In this document: in pieces, positions 18,184-27,341 of the stretch
Layout: each line of letters begins with the position of its first letter
Position numbering within the stretch: the stretch's first letter is position 1
Origin: Thiocapsa bogorovii
GTDB taxonomy: Bacteria; Pseudomonadota; Gammaproteobacteria; Chromatiales; Chromatiaceae
Reading direction: 5' to 3'
Length of the DNA stretch: 64,000 nt
Assembly (NCBI RefSeq): GCF_021228795.1
Contig: NZ_CP089309.1
Span: forward strand, 1,860,001-1,924,000
The notes under the pieces: generated by a model
The model's input: the letters and a program-made list of their open reading frames with translations, nothing else
What the model was told of the DNA's origin: nothing
Database searches by the model: none
Position numbers and translations under genes: made by a program

Positions 18184-18786
18184 TCAGTCGCTATCAGCAA
18201 AGCGGATCACCCCGAGTTCCTCATAGTCGCCCGCGCCATCGGGGGCCAGCACCAGCGCGTCCAAGTAATCCAGCAGCTCGAATGACACCGCGGCGATGTT
18301 TGGCCGATGAGTGATCAACACCAAGTTACCAGGCCCACCATGGGCGCTGGTGATCTGCTGCAGGTGCCGGCTCTGAGCCGCCGCCTGCGCTGGTGGCATC
18401 TCTTCGATCAAAGCCAGAAACCCGGACGGTGTGGCATGCTCAAAGGCGATGGTCGCGGTTTCTGTGGTGCGGCAAAAGGGACTGTGAAGGACCTGCGACA
18501 CCGCAACCTGATGCGCCCGAAAACGACGCCCGAACTCGGCGGCGTCCCGACGTCCCCGGGCGGATAGCTTGGCTTCGGTCTGACAGGAAGGGTCGCGGAC
18601 ACGCGGGTCAGTTTGTCCCGGCCCACGCTCGATTGGGGCGTGACGCACCACGACCACCTTGCCGCCCGCTTGCAGGGCTTCCCACAGCGCCTCACTAGCC
18701 ATGGCCAAAGTGGTTGGCGTGAGCACGGTCACCCAGGCACCGCACAGCCATATGAAGGCACGCCGGCCGTTGAATCGGCTTCTCAT
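18184..18786 (-). CDS. Exported histidine phosphatase family protein
   Basis: A 200-residue histidine phosphatase (phosphoglycerate mutase-like clan) with an N-terminal export signal (RRAFIWLCGAWVTVLTPTTLAMA). The usual RHG catalytic motif appears as VVVRHAPIERG. The second catalytic His is in LVLITHRPNIAAV and the conserved Arg region in LHSPFCRTTETA. Mature protein in the periplasm is inferred. The substrate is unknown. The ATG of MRSRFNGRR has GAGGG 9 bases upstream. It is the second gene of a pair, 28 bases behind the metallo-beta-lactamase-fold gene. Confidence 0.85.
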   Translation of the reverse strand: MRSRFNGRRAFIWLCGAWVTVLTPTTLAMASEALWEALQAGGKVVVVRHAPIERGPGQTDPRVRDPSCQTEAKLSARGRRDAAEFGRRFRAHQVAVSQVLHSPFCRTTETATIAFEHATPSGFLALIEEMPPAQAAAQSRHLQQITSAHGGPGNLVLITHRPNIAAVSFELLDYLDALVLAPDGAGDYEELGVIRFADSD

Positions 18787-18814
18787 GATCTGGACCCTCG
18801 TTGTATGAGCGACG

Positions 18815-19795
18815 TTAGAACTGGTCCTGTTCGATCTGCAGATACATCTGGCTGATGACGCCACCGAGTTGGTCGAAGTCGTACCATTGGCGATACGCCC
18901 CCAGATCCGCTTTGAGCTGTTCGGTCACCTCGAAGTCGGCCAATCCGGCGTCATAACCGACGGCAGTGCCGTCGTACAGCGCTGTCAGAAAGGCCAACGC
19001 GCGCTTGGGCATGGCATCTCCGGCAGGCTGGCCGCGTCCGGGAATGTAGACATCGGCGTGCAGCGCGATGGCTTTCTGAGTTGCGGCGATCTGTCCTTGG
19101 AAGTTGGCATCACGGGGCACGCCCTGTGAGGGTACTTCGGGCTCGACCACTAAACCGCCGAGGAAGACGGCGCCCTCTTGCGGCACCTCGACCACCAGAT
19201 CACGGTCGGTATGCCCATGGCCGAAGTGATGCACCATGATCTCGATACCGCCCAGCGTCAGCGTTTCGCCGCCACGCAGCTGATGGTCAGGGACGACGAA
19301 CTCGGTCTTCTCACCGTCATGATCGCCAGTGACGGCTTGGACCCAGAAGTCCCCCTCCCCCTGAAGGATGCGCTCGATCATGCGCGCATGGGCGTAAATA
19401 GGCACACCGGGATACCGTTCTCTGATGGCTTGGTTACCCAGCCAATACAGCCCGTGAATGTGGGAGTTGAAGACGGCGACAACGGGCTTCTCGGTGATCT
19501 CCCGAAGGCGCTCCAATACCAAGCGGCCAGTCTGCACGCTGCTGCCGGGATCAATCAGGATGACGCCGGTTTCACCAATGATGGCAGCGGGATTCGTCAG
19601 CGGATGTTCCACCGACCGCAGAGGGCAGCTTTGGTGATCGGAACCGACGATGACCGCGATCCGGTTGCTGACCGGCCTGAAGGGACACGGTGGATCGCTG
19701 CTGCCGACTGTCGCGGAGAACGGAAGGAAAAGACATATTGCGCCGAGTAGACCGCGCAAAGAACGCGGTCGGTGTCGTGACGTAGGTGCCCACAT
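18815..19795 (-). CDS. Exported metallo-beta-lactamase-fold protein, incomplete HxHxDH motif
   Basis: A 326-residue secreted MBL-fold protein. The signal is SLRGLLGAICLFLPFSATVGS and the start ATG follows GGAGG by 8 bases. The fold is recognisable from GVILIDPGSS, VFNSHIHGLYWLGNQAIRE and the second metal site HHFGHGHTDRDLVV. The second half of the zinc motif HxHxDH is replaced: HIHGLY instead of HxHGDH, so the second metal site is impaired and activity is doubtful. The closest remembered relatives are the quinoprotein-relay/SoxH-like hydrolases. It is followed after 28 bases by the exported histidine phosphatase, implying a periplasmic two-gene unit. Confidence 0.8.
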   Translation of the reverse strand: MWAPTSRHRPRSLRGLLGAICLFLPFSATVGSSDPPCPFRPVSNRIAVIVGSDHQSCPLRSVEHPLTNPAAIIGETGVILIDPGSSVQTGRLVLERLREITEKPVVAVFNSHIHGLYWLGNQAIRERYPGVPIYAHARMIERILQGEGDFWVQAVTGDHDGEKTEFVVPDHQLRGGETLTLGGIEIMVHHFGHGHTDRDLVVEVPQEGAVFLGGLVVEPEVPSQGVPRDANFQGQIAATQKAIALHADVYIPGRGQPAGDAMPKRALAFLTALYDGTAVGYDAGLADFEVTEQLKADLGAYRQWYDFDQLGGVISQMYLQIEQDQF

Positions 19796-20371
19796 CGGAA
19801 GACCTCCGGGCGATGTTGGCACCCACGGACCCGCCGCTGACGGTCACCAGAGATCTTGTCGGCCGCTGGTCGAAGCCAGACAGCGCCAATCGATCGCCGT
19901 TCAAGGCATGACAAGCCGACGCCAAAGCGTTGGCGGCTGCCGGTCTCACTGCGGCCGGGAACACCGGGGAGTTAAGGCCAAAGAACGAAAGGTTGTCAAG
20001 TTGGCCAACCCGCGCGGCATGGCCCCATGGGTCGAGCGAAAGCGGCTCAAGTAACCTGCACGCACACTTCAAGGGCGGTGGCCACACTGCTCAGACGGCT
20101 TGCCTGAGGTCCGGTCCGTGGAACATTGCCGCCGCTGGTCGCCGCCGCGGTGTTGTCCGGTCCTCGCCGGTTCCTGCCGTTAGGGCCGACTGAACCGACC
20201 CAAGACCGGCTGGACCACAGGCACTCGTAACAGCGGTCGACGAATCCGGGAGCGTCAGTGCGGATGGCTCTGAAAGATTTCCGTGGCATACAGTGAGCGA
20301 CAACAACTCGCACAACGGGCCGCGTCATCATGGCGTCCGGCCTGCGCGCATGCCCCGAGGTGTCGGAAACG
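19796..20371. other. Gene-free region with decayed sequence and a repeat copy
   Basis: 576 bases between the leftward MBL-fold gene and the rightward lipase maturation factor gene. No frame shows protein-like composition. The stretch 20166-20300 is a repeat shared with 36591-36726. Promoters for both flanking genes are expected, but none is clear. Confidence 0.5.
20166..20300 (+). repeat. 135-bp dispersed repeat, copy 1
   Basis: Aligns with 36591-36726 at roughly 70-75 percent identity by eye. Shared blocks include CGACCCAAGACC, GGACGAATCCGG or its variant, AGCGTCAG, GCGGAT and GTGAGCGA. There are no clear terminal inverted repeats, so this looks like a diverged non-coding fragment rather than an active element. 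Confidence 0.7.
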
Positions 20372-21964
20372 ATGACGATAAGCTCGCGGAGTAGCACTCC
20401 CGGAAGTCGCCGGCGTCTGACGCCGTTGTTCCCTTCGATCGCGCGCCTGACCGGGGAGGCGGCCGGGTATCGCCTGCTTGCGTGGGTTTTCGTCCGTCTG
20501 CTTGCGGTCATCTATCTGGTGGCCTTCGTGTCTTTCGCGGTCCAGGTCGAGGCCCTCGCCGGCAGCCAGGGCATCTATCCGATCGCGGAGCAGCTAGCGT
20601 TGGCCGCGGAGCAGCACGGTCAGCTTCGCGTTCTATTCTACCCATCCTTGTTCTGGTTGGCGTCCGGGGACGCCGCACTGCTCGCCGTCGCCTGGGGCGG
20701 TGCCGTCTCGGCTACGCTGCTGCTGGTCCTGCCCTGGCTCGGCTGGGGGCGCGTCGAGCGGCTTGTCTTGATCCTGCTCTACCTGCTCTATCTGTCGCTT
20801 TACCATACAGGCCAGTTCTTTACGAACTTCCAGTGGGATTACTTGCTCCTGGAGACCGGTTTCCTCGCCATCCTGCTGCCCGGCGGGTCGCGCCTGGTTG
20901 TCTGGCTGTTCCGGTGGTTGTTGTTCCGTCTCCGTTTCGAGTCGGGACTGGCGAAGCTTCTGAGCGGCGATCCCGCTTGGCGGGATCTCACGGCGCTGCG
21001 GTATTACTTCGAGACTCAGCCACTCCCGCACGTTGGGTCTTGGTACGCTCACCATCTCCCCGATTGGCTTCTGCGAGTCGGCACCGGCGGGACCCTGGTG
21101 GTCGAGTTGATCGTGCCCTTCTTTATGTTTCTGCCGCGCCCTTGGCGTCTCTTCGCCGCCGGGGCGACGGTCTTCTGGCAGGTCCTCATCATTGCCACGA
21201 GTAACCACAACTTCTTCAATCTTCTGACGATCCTCTTGTGTCTTTTTTTGCTCGACGACCGTGCGATTTCACCGGTCGTCCCCCGGCGCTGGCGACGCCT
21301 GGCCGAGGCAGGGGCGACCTTGCCGCAGCAGCCGCCGCGCCGGCAGGCTGTCTTGACCATCGTCTTGACCTTGATCCTGGTGCCTGCGAGCCTCGTCTCG
21401 GGCGCGGAGTTGGTGGCCGGCCGCACGTTCGAGCCCGTCAGCACCTGGGTCCGCGGATTGAACGCCTTTCGTCTCGCCAACCGCTATCACGTATTCCCGA
21501 CGATTGAGACCGAGCGGATCGAGATCCAAATCGAGGCGAGCCCGGACGGAGCGCAGTGGCAGCCGTTGGATTTCCGCTACCGCCCCGGCGACCCGGCCCA
21601 GGCGCCGCGCTTCATCGTCCCGCACCAGCCCCGCGTCGACTGGATGCTCTGGTTTACGCCCATGAGTCCGATCTTCCTCGACTGGCTCGAGCGCTTTCTG
21701 GACCGCCTCTTGGAGGGGTCGGAGCCTGTGACCAGCTTGCTGGCACACCCACCGACGGGCGCGGAGCCGCCGCGTTTCCTGCGGCTTCAGGTCTGGCGCT
21801 ATCGGTTCAGCTCGCCCGAGCAGCGAGCCGGCACCGGTGCCTGGTGGCAGCGCGAGCCGCTGGGCCCCTTCTATCCACTCCCGGCAGCAATGCGCCCGCC
21901 GATCTCGGGCGAGGGCGGGAACGCAGACGGGGCGTCGAGAAGCCGCGATGATCGGGATGAGTGA
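20372..21964 (+). CDS. Lipase maturation factor (LMF1) family membrane protein
   Basis: A 530-residue polytopic membrane protein. The family hallmarks are clear: YHTGQFFTNFQWDYLLLETG, ESGLAKLLSGDPAWRDLTAL, YYFETQPLPHVGSWYAHHLP and SNHNFFNLLTILLC. The C-terminal soluble domain has ANRYHVFPTIETERIEI and RFIVPHQPRVDWMLWF. In animals LMF1 is an ER protein that assists folding of dimeric lipases; the role of bacterial homologues is not established. The start chosen (MTISSRSS) follows GAGGTGTCGG; an upstream ATG at 20330 is possible. No lipase gene is adjacent. Neighbouring YfhO is also a large envelope protein but is convergent. Confidence 0.88.
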   Translation: MTISSRSSTPGSRRRLTPLFPSIARLTGEAAGYRLLAWVFVRLLAVIYLVAFVSFAVQVEALAGSQGIYPIAEQLALAAEQHGQLRVLFYPSLFWLASGDAALLAVAWGGAVSATLLLVLPWLGWGRVERLVLILLYLLYLSLYHTGQFFTNFQWDYLLLETGFLAILLPGGSRLVVWLFRWLLFRLRFESGLAKLLSGDPAWRDLTALRYYFETQPLPHVGSWYAHHLPDWLLRVGTGGTLVVELIVPFFMFLPRPWRLFAAGATVFWQVLIIATSNHNFFNLLTILLCLFLLDDRAISPVVPRRWRRLAEAGATLPQQPPRRQAVLTIVLTLILVPASLVSGAELVAGRTFEPVSTWVRGLNAFRLANRYHVFPTIETERIEIQIEASPDGAQWQPLDFRYRPGDPAQAPRFIVPHQPRVDWMLWFTPMSPIFLDWLERFLDRLLEGSEPVTSLLAHPPTGAEPPRFLRLQVWRYRFSSPEQRAGTGAWWQREPLGPFYPLPAAMRPPISGEGGNADGASRSRDDRDE

Positions 21965-22191
21965 GAAAGGAAAGCGGGTGATGTGCGCCGGCTTTCAGGT
22001 CAGCGGCAACCCCGGTCTGTCGACCGGGCGCGCGTTCGCTTGCTCAAGTCAGCGCTGTCCGGCGACCTGGTCGAGCAATCTCTGGCCACCGCTACCCTGG
22101 CGGAGGCCATGGACCGCTGCGCGGCGAGCGAGGGCTGCGAAAGCGAGTGGCGAGGCCAACCTCAGTTCGCTCAAGCGACAGATCCCGCGTT

Positions 22192-24441
22192 TCAGCACCC
22201 CGAATGCCGCAAGAACGGCACCGGATGGTATGTCATCCGGAGCGTCGACGAACCCGCCGGAAGCGTCACGGCCCGAAATAGGTCGGCGAATGGCTCGACC
22301 GGTATCGGCGTGCCGTTGATGCAGGCGGTCCAACCCGGCGCATAGATTTCGCCGATCACCAATGTCGTCTGCACCGGCGATCGACACTCGATAACGAGAC
22401 GCGTATTTCCGATCTCCACCACGTCGCAAGGCGCCGATTCCAGAGCCTCGATCGCCGCGGAGTCGGACACGGAAAGCCAGCGTGACGTCCCTGGCCGTTC
22501 CCACACCTCGTATCGGTCGTCGGCGAAGCGTTTCCGAGCGCCAGCGTTCGCCAGTTCGTCCCGATAGCGCCGGGCCTGCTCCGACGCCGGCGATGGATCT
22601 CTCTCCACTGCTCGAGCCCACTTGGACATGATCGCGACGTAGCGCAGTCCGAGCACGTCGAATCGGGGGTCGAGTGGACCCTCCGAGCCATCGACAAATC
22701 TACGGGGCTCGTCGAAGGTCACGAAGGCCCCGATCCGTTCGGCATAGCGCCTCAACTGAATGGGGTTATACCCTTGCGTGTTGTACCATCTGGCGGTGCT
22801 TGAATGACCCATTGATTCGCCGCCGCCGATGATCTCGACTCGCGCCCAGGGCGCTGTTTCTGATTGTAGCCAAGCGTCGAGTGAATCCGCTTCGGGAGGC
22901 TGCGTATGCTGATAGGCCCTAGCGAGGGCGACTTTCGAATAGCGCTGAGAAAACAATCCACTGTAGCGACCAGCCGCGCCAAGGTCCACGGCGAAGAAGA
23001 GCCCGGCTACAAACAGCACCAAGAAAGATCGATTCGGATTCGCAAGCTGCTTCGCCATCCACCGGAGCAGGATTGCCAATAAACCAAGGCGAACCACCAA
23101 CCAGCCGTAATTTTCCATCAGTACGGGCAACGCGTCTCGCGCTTGCGCCGCTGCGCCCAACACGAATGCCAGCAACGGAATAGAAAGCGCGAAGGCAATC
23201 GGAAGGTACTGCCTGTTCAACGCGAATTGCCATGCCTTTTCGGCGCTCGGAAGCGCTGAGGTTCGCGCGGCTTCACGTCCGACGACCAGCAACCCCGATG
23301 CGAACAGAAGATTCAACATATACGCCGCATCGGCCGGTCGCCTGAAGAAATCGAACCCGGGGATATGATCAAATACAAATGGATACAAGGACCCGTTGAC
23401 GCCCAATGAAAAGAGAACGAAAAACACTGTAAGCGCGAGCCAGGCCAAAACGACCGGAGACCACCAACGCACTCCGAGGAAGATCGCGATCAGATACAAC
23501 GACACGGGAATCATCCCGATATACAAAAAATCCTGCGTGATATCCGTGACGCTCCAAATCGTCCCATCCAAATTCCCGAACAAGGCAGGAAAAAAGACGC
23601 TCGTGAACACGATGGGTGAAAACGATGCATGCGCGGAATCGGCCGGCGTGAAATCGTTTCGTGTCGATACACCGACGACCTCCAGGATCGCGGAGTAGAC
23701 AGGCGCAAGGAGAATGAGCGATACGATTGCGGCGACGCCGTACATCGCGATGAGACGCCATCGATTGACGGATCGTGTGATGGTCACAACCACGGCTCCA
23801 GCCAACAGGAGTCCGCCCAGAAAAACGACCTGATTCGCATTGGCCGCCCAGAACGCACTCAACAGCCCCAAAAGAACCGCTCGACCGATCCCCGGCTTGG
23901 ACTCGAGCAGCAATAGAAGCCAGAACAACACCGGCAACAAGCCGTAGGCGATCATCTGCGGCACATGTTGCAGTCGACTGGTCGCCACACCCCCCAGCAC
24001 AAAGACCAAAGCACCCGAGAGAAGCCAGACCCTCGGGACGCCGCGCGACGCACCGATCGCGTAGATCGCCAATCCACCGATCAATGGATGAATCAAGGTG
24101 ACCAGGTCGAACGCCTGCAACGTGTATCCTGGCCCAAGCAGCATGCCCACGAGCGTGTGCAGTGTAAAGAGCATGCTTTGCGGATCGCCGAGAACAGGCA
24201 GGCCGGAGTATTGATAGGGGTTCCACCAAGGCCAATCCCCGCTCCGAATCGAGTCGACCACGAAACGCGATTGCGGATAAAACTCACCGACCGAGTCATA
24301 TGGAATGAAATGATAGCCCAGGATCCAGGGCACCGACGCCAAGAGCCAGACCACAACCAGTAGAAAGACATCTTGGTTGGCAACCGGCCGGGCAAACAAG
24401 ACGCTTTCTCGGGATGTATCGATTGCGCGGAACGCCGTCAC
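22192..24441 (-). CDS. YfhO family membrane protein, short C-terminus
   Basis: A 749-residue polytopic protein resembling YfhO/GT-C type membrane proteins, which are associated with glycosylation of envelope polymers. About 11-12 hydrophobic helices fill residues 25-490. The first loop has YHFIPYDSVGEFYPQSRF and WPWWNPYQYSG, the typical GT-C-like acidic motif region. A beta-rich extracytoplasmic domain follows with GEIYAPGWTACINGTPIPVE. Relatives usually end with one more membrane helix after the FRAVTLPAGSSTLRMTYHP element, but here the frame stops after VPFLRHSGC. GTG start, with GAGGG upstream. Base composition is less GC-rich than in the neighbours, which may mean transfer. Confidence 0.85.
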   Translation of the reverse strand: MTAFRAIDTSRESVLFARPVANQDVFLLVVVWLLASVPWILGYHFIPYDSVGEFYPQSRFVVDSIRSGDWPWWNPYQYSGLPVLGDPQSMLFTLHTLVGMLLGPGYTLQAFDLVTLIHPLIGGLAIYAIGASRGVPRVWLLSGALVFVLGGVATSRLQHVPQMIAYGLLPVLFWLLLLLESKPGIGRAVLLGLLSAFWAANANQVVFLGGLLLAGAVVVTITRSVNRWRLIAMYGVAAIVSLILLAPVYSAILEVVGVSTRNDFTPADSAHASFSPIVFTSVFFPALFGNLDGTIWSVTDITQDFLYIGMIPVSLYLIAIFLGVRWWSPVVLAWLALTVFFVLFSLGVNGSLYPFVFDHIPGFDFFRRPADAAYMLNLLFASGLLVVGREAARTSALPSAEKAWQFALNRQYLPIAFALSIPLLAFVLGAAAQARDALPVLMENYGWLVVRLGLLAILLRWMAKQLANPNRSFLVLFVAGLFFAVDLGAAGRYSGLFSQRYSKVALARAYQHTQPPEADSLDAWLQSETAPWARVEIIGGGESMGHSSTARWYNTQGYNPIQLRRYAERIGAFVTFDEPRRFVDGSEGPLDPRFDVLGLRYVAIMSKWARAVERDPSPASEQARRYRDELANAGARKRFADDRYEVWERPGTSRWLSVSDSAAIEALESAPCDVVEIGNTRLVIECRSPVQTTLVIGEIYAPGWTACINGTPIPVEPFADLFRAVTLPAGSSTLRMTYHPVPFLRHSGC

Positions 24442-24657
24442 CCTGAAACCCTCGTCGTGCGTTTTCGACCCTCCCGCCGGGTCGCCGTGGAGTCATCTCG
24501 AAGTTCACTGTGCCACGGCGGAGATTGTATCGAGTGCTCCGAAGCAGCCGACAATGACGGCACGCACTGTATCAAAACGGTGTCACGATCGGGAGGAGAT
24601 CGGCGAAGACTGGTGACCCAGTGACCGTCGGAACGCGGCGTTGGCGGTATTACGCGG

Positions 24658-25353
24658 TCATGCTGTCCCTGCAGCGAGAATTGCGGCTCCCAACGGCGTG
24701 CCGGCGAGTAATTCCGCAAACCCCCTGATCAACATCTGCATCGCCAGCGCGACCAGCACGATACCGGAGAACCGGGCAAGCGCGTCTTGCGCCCCGGCAG
24801 AGAGTCGGCCGGTGACCGGACCCGCAACCAAGAACGTCACCGCCACCACCGGCACCATCGCAAACACGACGGCACTCAGCACCGCTTGGTCCGCAAGAGC
24901 CGGGTATTGGTCACTGGCTGCAATCGCAACCGCAATGGTCCCGCCCCCGATCGTGATCGGGAACAGCAGCGGCACCACCGCAAGCTCTCGCCAGTTCACG
25001 TCGCCGGCCGCCTCGCGCACCAGATCCTCGGACTCCGCGACCTTTGACTCCGAGGACTTCGCACCGCGGGTCATCAACGGGAACCCCTGGTACAGCAGCG
25101 CAGCGCCTCCCGTTGCGCTCAAGGCGCCGGTGGAAATACCGAGAAACATCAACAGCCAGCGCCCCAACCAGATCGCCAGCAGCAGAACGATTGCGTAATT
25201 GCGCGCAATCTCCCAGGCCAGACGCCGGTGCACCTCCGGCGGCGCATAGCGTAAGAAAGCCGCTGCCGTGCCGAGCGTGGCAGGCGGACTAAACATCGCA
25301 AGGAGGGTCACGAATACGACGATGACGTCGGTCCAGGTCATGGTCATCGTCAT
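24658..25353 (-). CDS. MarC family integral membrane protein
   Basis: A 231-residue protein with six predicted helices of the MarC/UPF0056 family, whose function is unknown despite the historical multiple-antibiotic-resistance name. Typical elements are VTLLAMFSPPATLGTAAAFL at helix 1, GGAALLYQGFPLM, and VVPLLFPITIGGGTIAVAI in place of the usual PLAiPlltGPGai. The start is ATG of MTMTMTWTDV, with GAGGTGCA upstream. The ACG-ATG-ACC repeat at the N-terminus offers two further in-frame starts. Confidence 0.85.
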   Translation of the reverse strand: MTMTMTWTDVIVVFVTLLAMFSPPATLGTAAAFLRYAPPEVHRRLAWEIARNYAIVLLLAIWLGRWLLMFLGISTGALSATGGAALLYQGFPLMTRGAKSSESKVAESEDLVREAAGDVNWRELAVVPLLFPITIGGGTIAVAIAASDQYPALADQAVLSAVVFAMVPVVAVTFLVAGPVTGRLSAGAQDALARFSGIVLVALAMQMLIRGFAELLAGTPLGAAILAAGTA

Positions 25354-25537
25354 TGCACCTCGGGCCGGCCTCGGGTCGCAGGGCATGCACAAGCGGGCGA
25401 AGAGCAGACTCGTCAAACGGGCTGCGACGAGAATGCCGAATAGTCCGACTACACCTGACGCCGGGACGGAAGGCCCCCGGACAGGGTCGCATCGCCCGAT
25501 AGAGTCTCGGCAGGGCCCACCCGCAGGAGACTGGGCA

Positions 25538-25726
25538 TTAGGTGTCGGAGCCCACGCGCGCCAACGACGCTTGCAGGGCATCGAGGATGAGTCGACGCGC
25601 GGCTTGCTCGTCGAGGTCGGGGACATCCCATCCCATGATGCGGCTGTACTTTTTGAGGAGGTGACGCACGTCCTCCTCGAGCTCTTTGGCATAACGGTCC
25701 ATTTCGATCTCTTCGATTGTGGCCAT
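25538..25726 (-). CDS. Small conserved-looking acidic/helical protein
   Basis: A 62-residue protein beginning MATIEEIEMDRYAKELEEDV. It is highly charged, with heptad-like spacing in the first half and an amphipathic helix in the second (DEQAARRLILDALQAS). Codon usage is gene-like, and it lies 184 bases upstream of marC on the same strand. No family was recognised and no DNA-binding or metal motif is seen. An upstream in-frame extension to 25825 is compositionally unlike protein. A weak ribosome site (AGGGCGA) precedes the ATG. Confidence 0.6.
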   Translation of the reverse strand: MATIEEIEMDRYAKELEEDVRHLLKKYSRIMGWDVPDLDEQAARRLILDALQASLARVGSDT

Positions 25727-25930
25727 GTCGAGTCGCCCTTGTTTAGCGTTCTGTTCATGCGAACCCGCAAGCCTTCGCCCGCGACGCGAGGCGACACCGG
25801 AGGCGGATCCCGTGTATGCCCTCACCGTTCAAACGTTAACCCGCGCGAGGCGCGTCTGCAAGCCCAGCACCCGTAGCCAAGCAGGCTTACCGGCGATCGA
25901 AAACGGTCTCGGAATCTCTGCAGTGCTCCA

Positions 25931-26632
25931 TCAGTGACTCGAGGTGCGTATTCCAACCAAGCGCGCGAGGAACACGGCGACGAACATCGGGCCGACAACC
26001 GCCTCGATCATCACCAACGACTTTGCCGGTGGCGTCAATGGAGTGATGTCGCCGAAGCCGACGGTGGTCAAGGTCACGAAGCTAAGGTAGATCAGCTGAC
26101 TCTGGATCTGAACGATGCCAACCGGGGCCGCGTGCGTGTAATAGAACGAGCCCGGTGAGAGTGTCTCCAGCAGCATGAACACGAGAGCGAAGCAGTAGCC
26201 GAGCAGGATGTAAACGCAAATACCGCCGTAAACCGTGTCGTTGGTTGGTGATCCGCGGCGCTGGATGTAGACAAAAAGGGCACCGGCATTGAATCCGGTA
26301 AACAGCAGCGAAAACAGAATCGAGGCCGGCGCCAGCGCCGAGGCTTGGAGCCAGAAAAAGGTCCAGCGGGCTGCAAGTGCCGGCACCAAGAGCACGCAGC
26401 CGACGACGAGCAGTATCCGGCTGTGGTACATCGAGGCCAGTCCGGCGAGCAGGACTATTGATGCCGCGATATTGCCCAGTACTTCCCCGTTGACGGTGGT
26501 CGCGAAGCCGCTGGTGACAGCGAGAACAAGGAGGCTAAAGAGCAGGATGGCGAAACGGAACGGGCGCTCCTGTGGCGTGGAGTCGCGCATGAAACCACTC
26601 GTTGCCCGATTCCCTCGATGGATCTTGAACAT
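25931..26632 (-). CDS. Ion channel with potassium-selectivity pore
   Basis: A 233-residue membrane protein ending in a two-helix pore domain: an outer helix (CVYILLGYCFALVFMLLET), a pore loop with the K+ filter LTTVGFGDITP, and an inner helix (EAVVGPMFVAVFLARLVG). Four more hydrophobic segments precede it, so the layout is 6TM-like but without the Arg-rich S4 voltage sensor. No RCK/TrkA-N domain follows, unlike many bacterial K+ channels. The start is ATG of MFKIHRGN after GAGGTCC; an ATG at 26590 is possible. Potassium selectivity is inferred from the filter. Confidence 0.87.
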   Translation of the reverse strand: MFKIHRGNRATSGFMRDSTPQERPFRFAILLFSLLVLAVTSGFATTVNGEVLGNIAASIVLLAGLASMYHSRILLVVGCVLLVPALAARWTFFWLQASALAPASILFSLLFTGFNAGALFVYIQRRGSPTNDTVYGGICVYILLGYCFALVFMLLETLSPGSFYYTHAAPVGIVQIQSQLIYLSFVTLTTVGFGDITPLTPPAKSLVMIEAVVGPMFVAVFLARLVGIRTSSH

Positions 26633-26769
26633 GCGATGGACCTCGAGCGCGGCGCTTAATCGGCAATCGGCGTTGCTGCGGTCATGAAGGCGCCTTTCAG
26701 AGGTCCGCGAGCATCTGTACACCGCTCATTACGGCGGACGCTCGCGCAAGGGTATTGTGCAGCATGTCT

Positions 26770-27070
26770 TCACCCGGCCTCGGGAAGATCGATCGTTAAC
26801 CCCCGCGGCCGGTCGAAGGTGTTCGTCAAATGCCAGTCAAGAGCGCGGCGCGTTGGTCATCACCCACGCGGGTTTGTCGTAGACCGACATCTCATCCTGA
26901 TGAAACTCGACGACGAAAGAATCACCGGTGGCGTCGTTTACCAGATCATGGAAGGGAGACCACGCCGCCCGGGATGGCGAGGGCCTCCAGCATCACAGGC
27001 TGCGTGGCGAGCGCGGCTTCAAGGTCAGCAACGGAGCCGAATTGACCGAGGGCCCCCTCGATCAAAAGGT
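26770..27070 (-). pseudogene. Relic of a choloylglycine hydrolase / penicillin V acylase family gene
   Basis: The minus strand reads pieces of the Ntn-hydrolase CGH family in three frames. First comes LGQFGSVADLEAALATQPVM; then, after a frameshift, FHDLVNDATGDSFVVEFHQ with VYDKPAWVMTNAPR; then, after another shift, LDWHLTNTFDRPRGLTIDLP. The family pattern is ...DATGxSxVIEF...VMTNxPxxDWHLTN, so the order is right. The catalytic N-terminal Cys part was not found. This is a dead internal fragment. Confidence 0.65.
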
Positions 27071-27341
27071 GACGAGATCATAGCGAATGTCGCGTCGAAC
27101 GAGAAGGCTCGCCAGATGCAGCTGCATCTGCGCAGCCATGGCCGGCGTATGCGGTTGGCGAGGATCGCATGACCAATCTACGGTTGGACGCAGGTGGAAA
27201 AATCCCGCAAGGTCAGGGCGGGCTATCGTGAGAATTTCAGTTGAGAGCGAGCAACAACAGGTACGATCGACAATAACCGGGGATTACGGCCACCCCGGCG
27301 CGTTCCGCCCCGCCGGGAACGACGGGGACGCCACCGCCCCG

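Noticed and set aside
24658-25797. Long version of the MarC gene starting at 25797
   Set aside because: The first 148 residues are an out-of-frame reading of the 62-residue gene and spacer. The membrane protein proper starts at MTMTMTWTDV with its own ribosome site.
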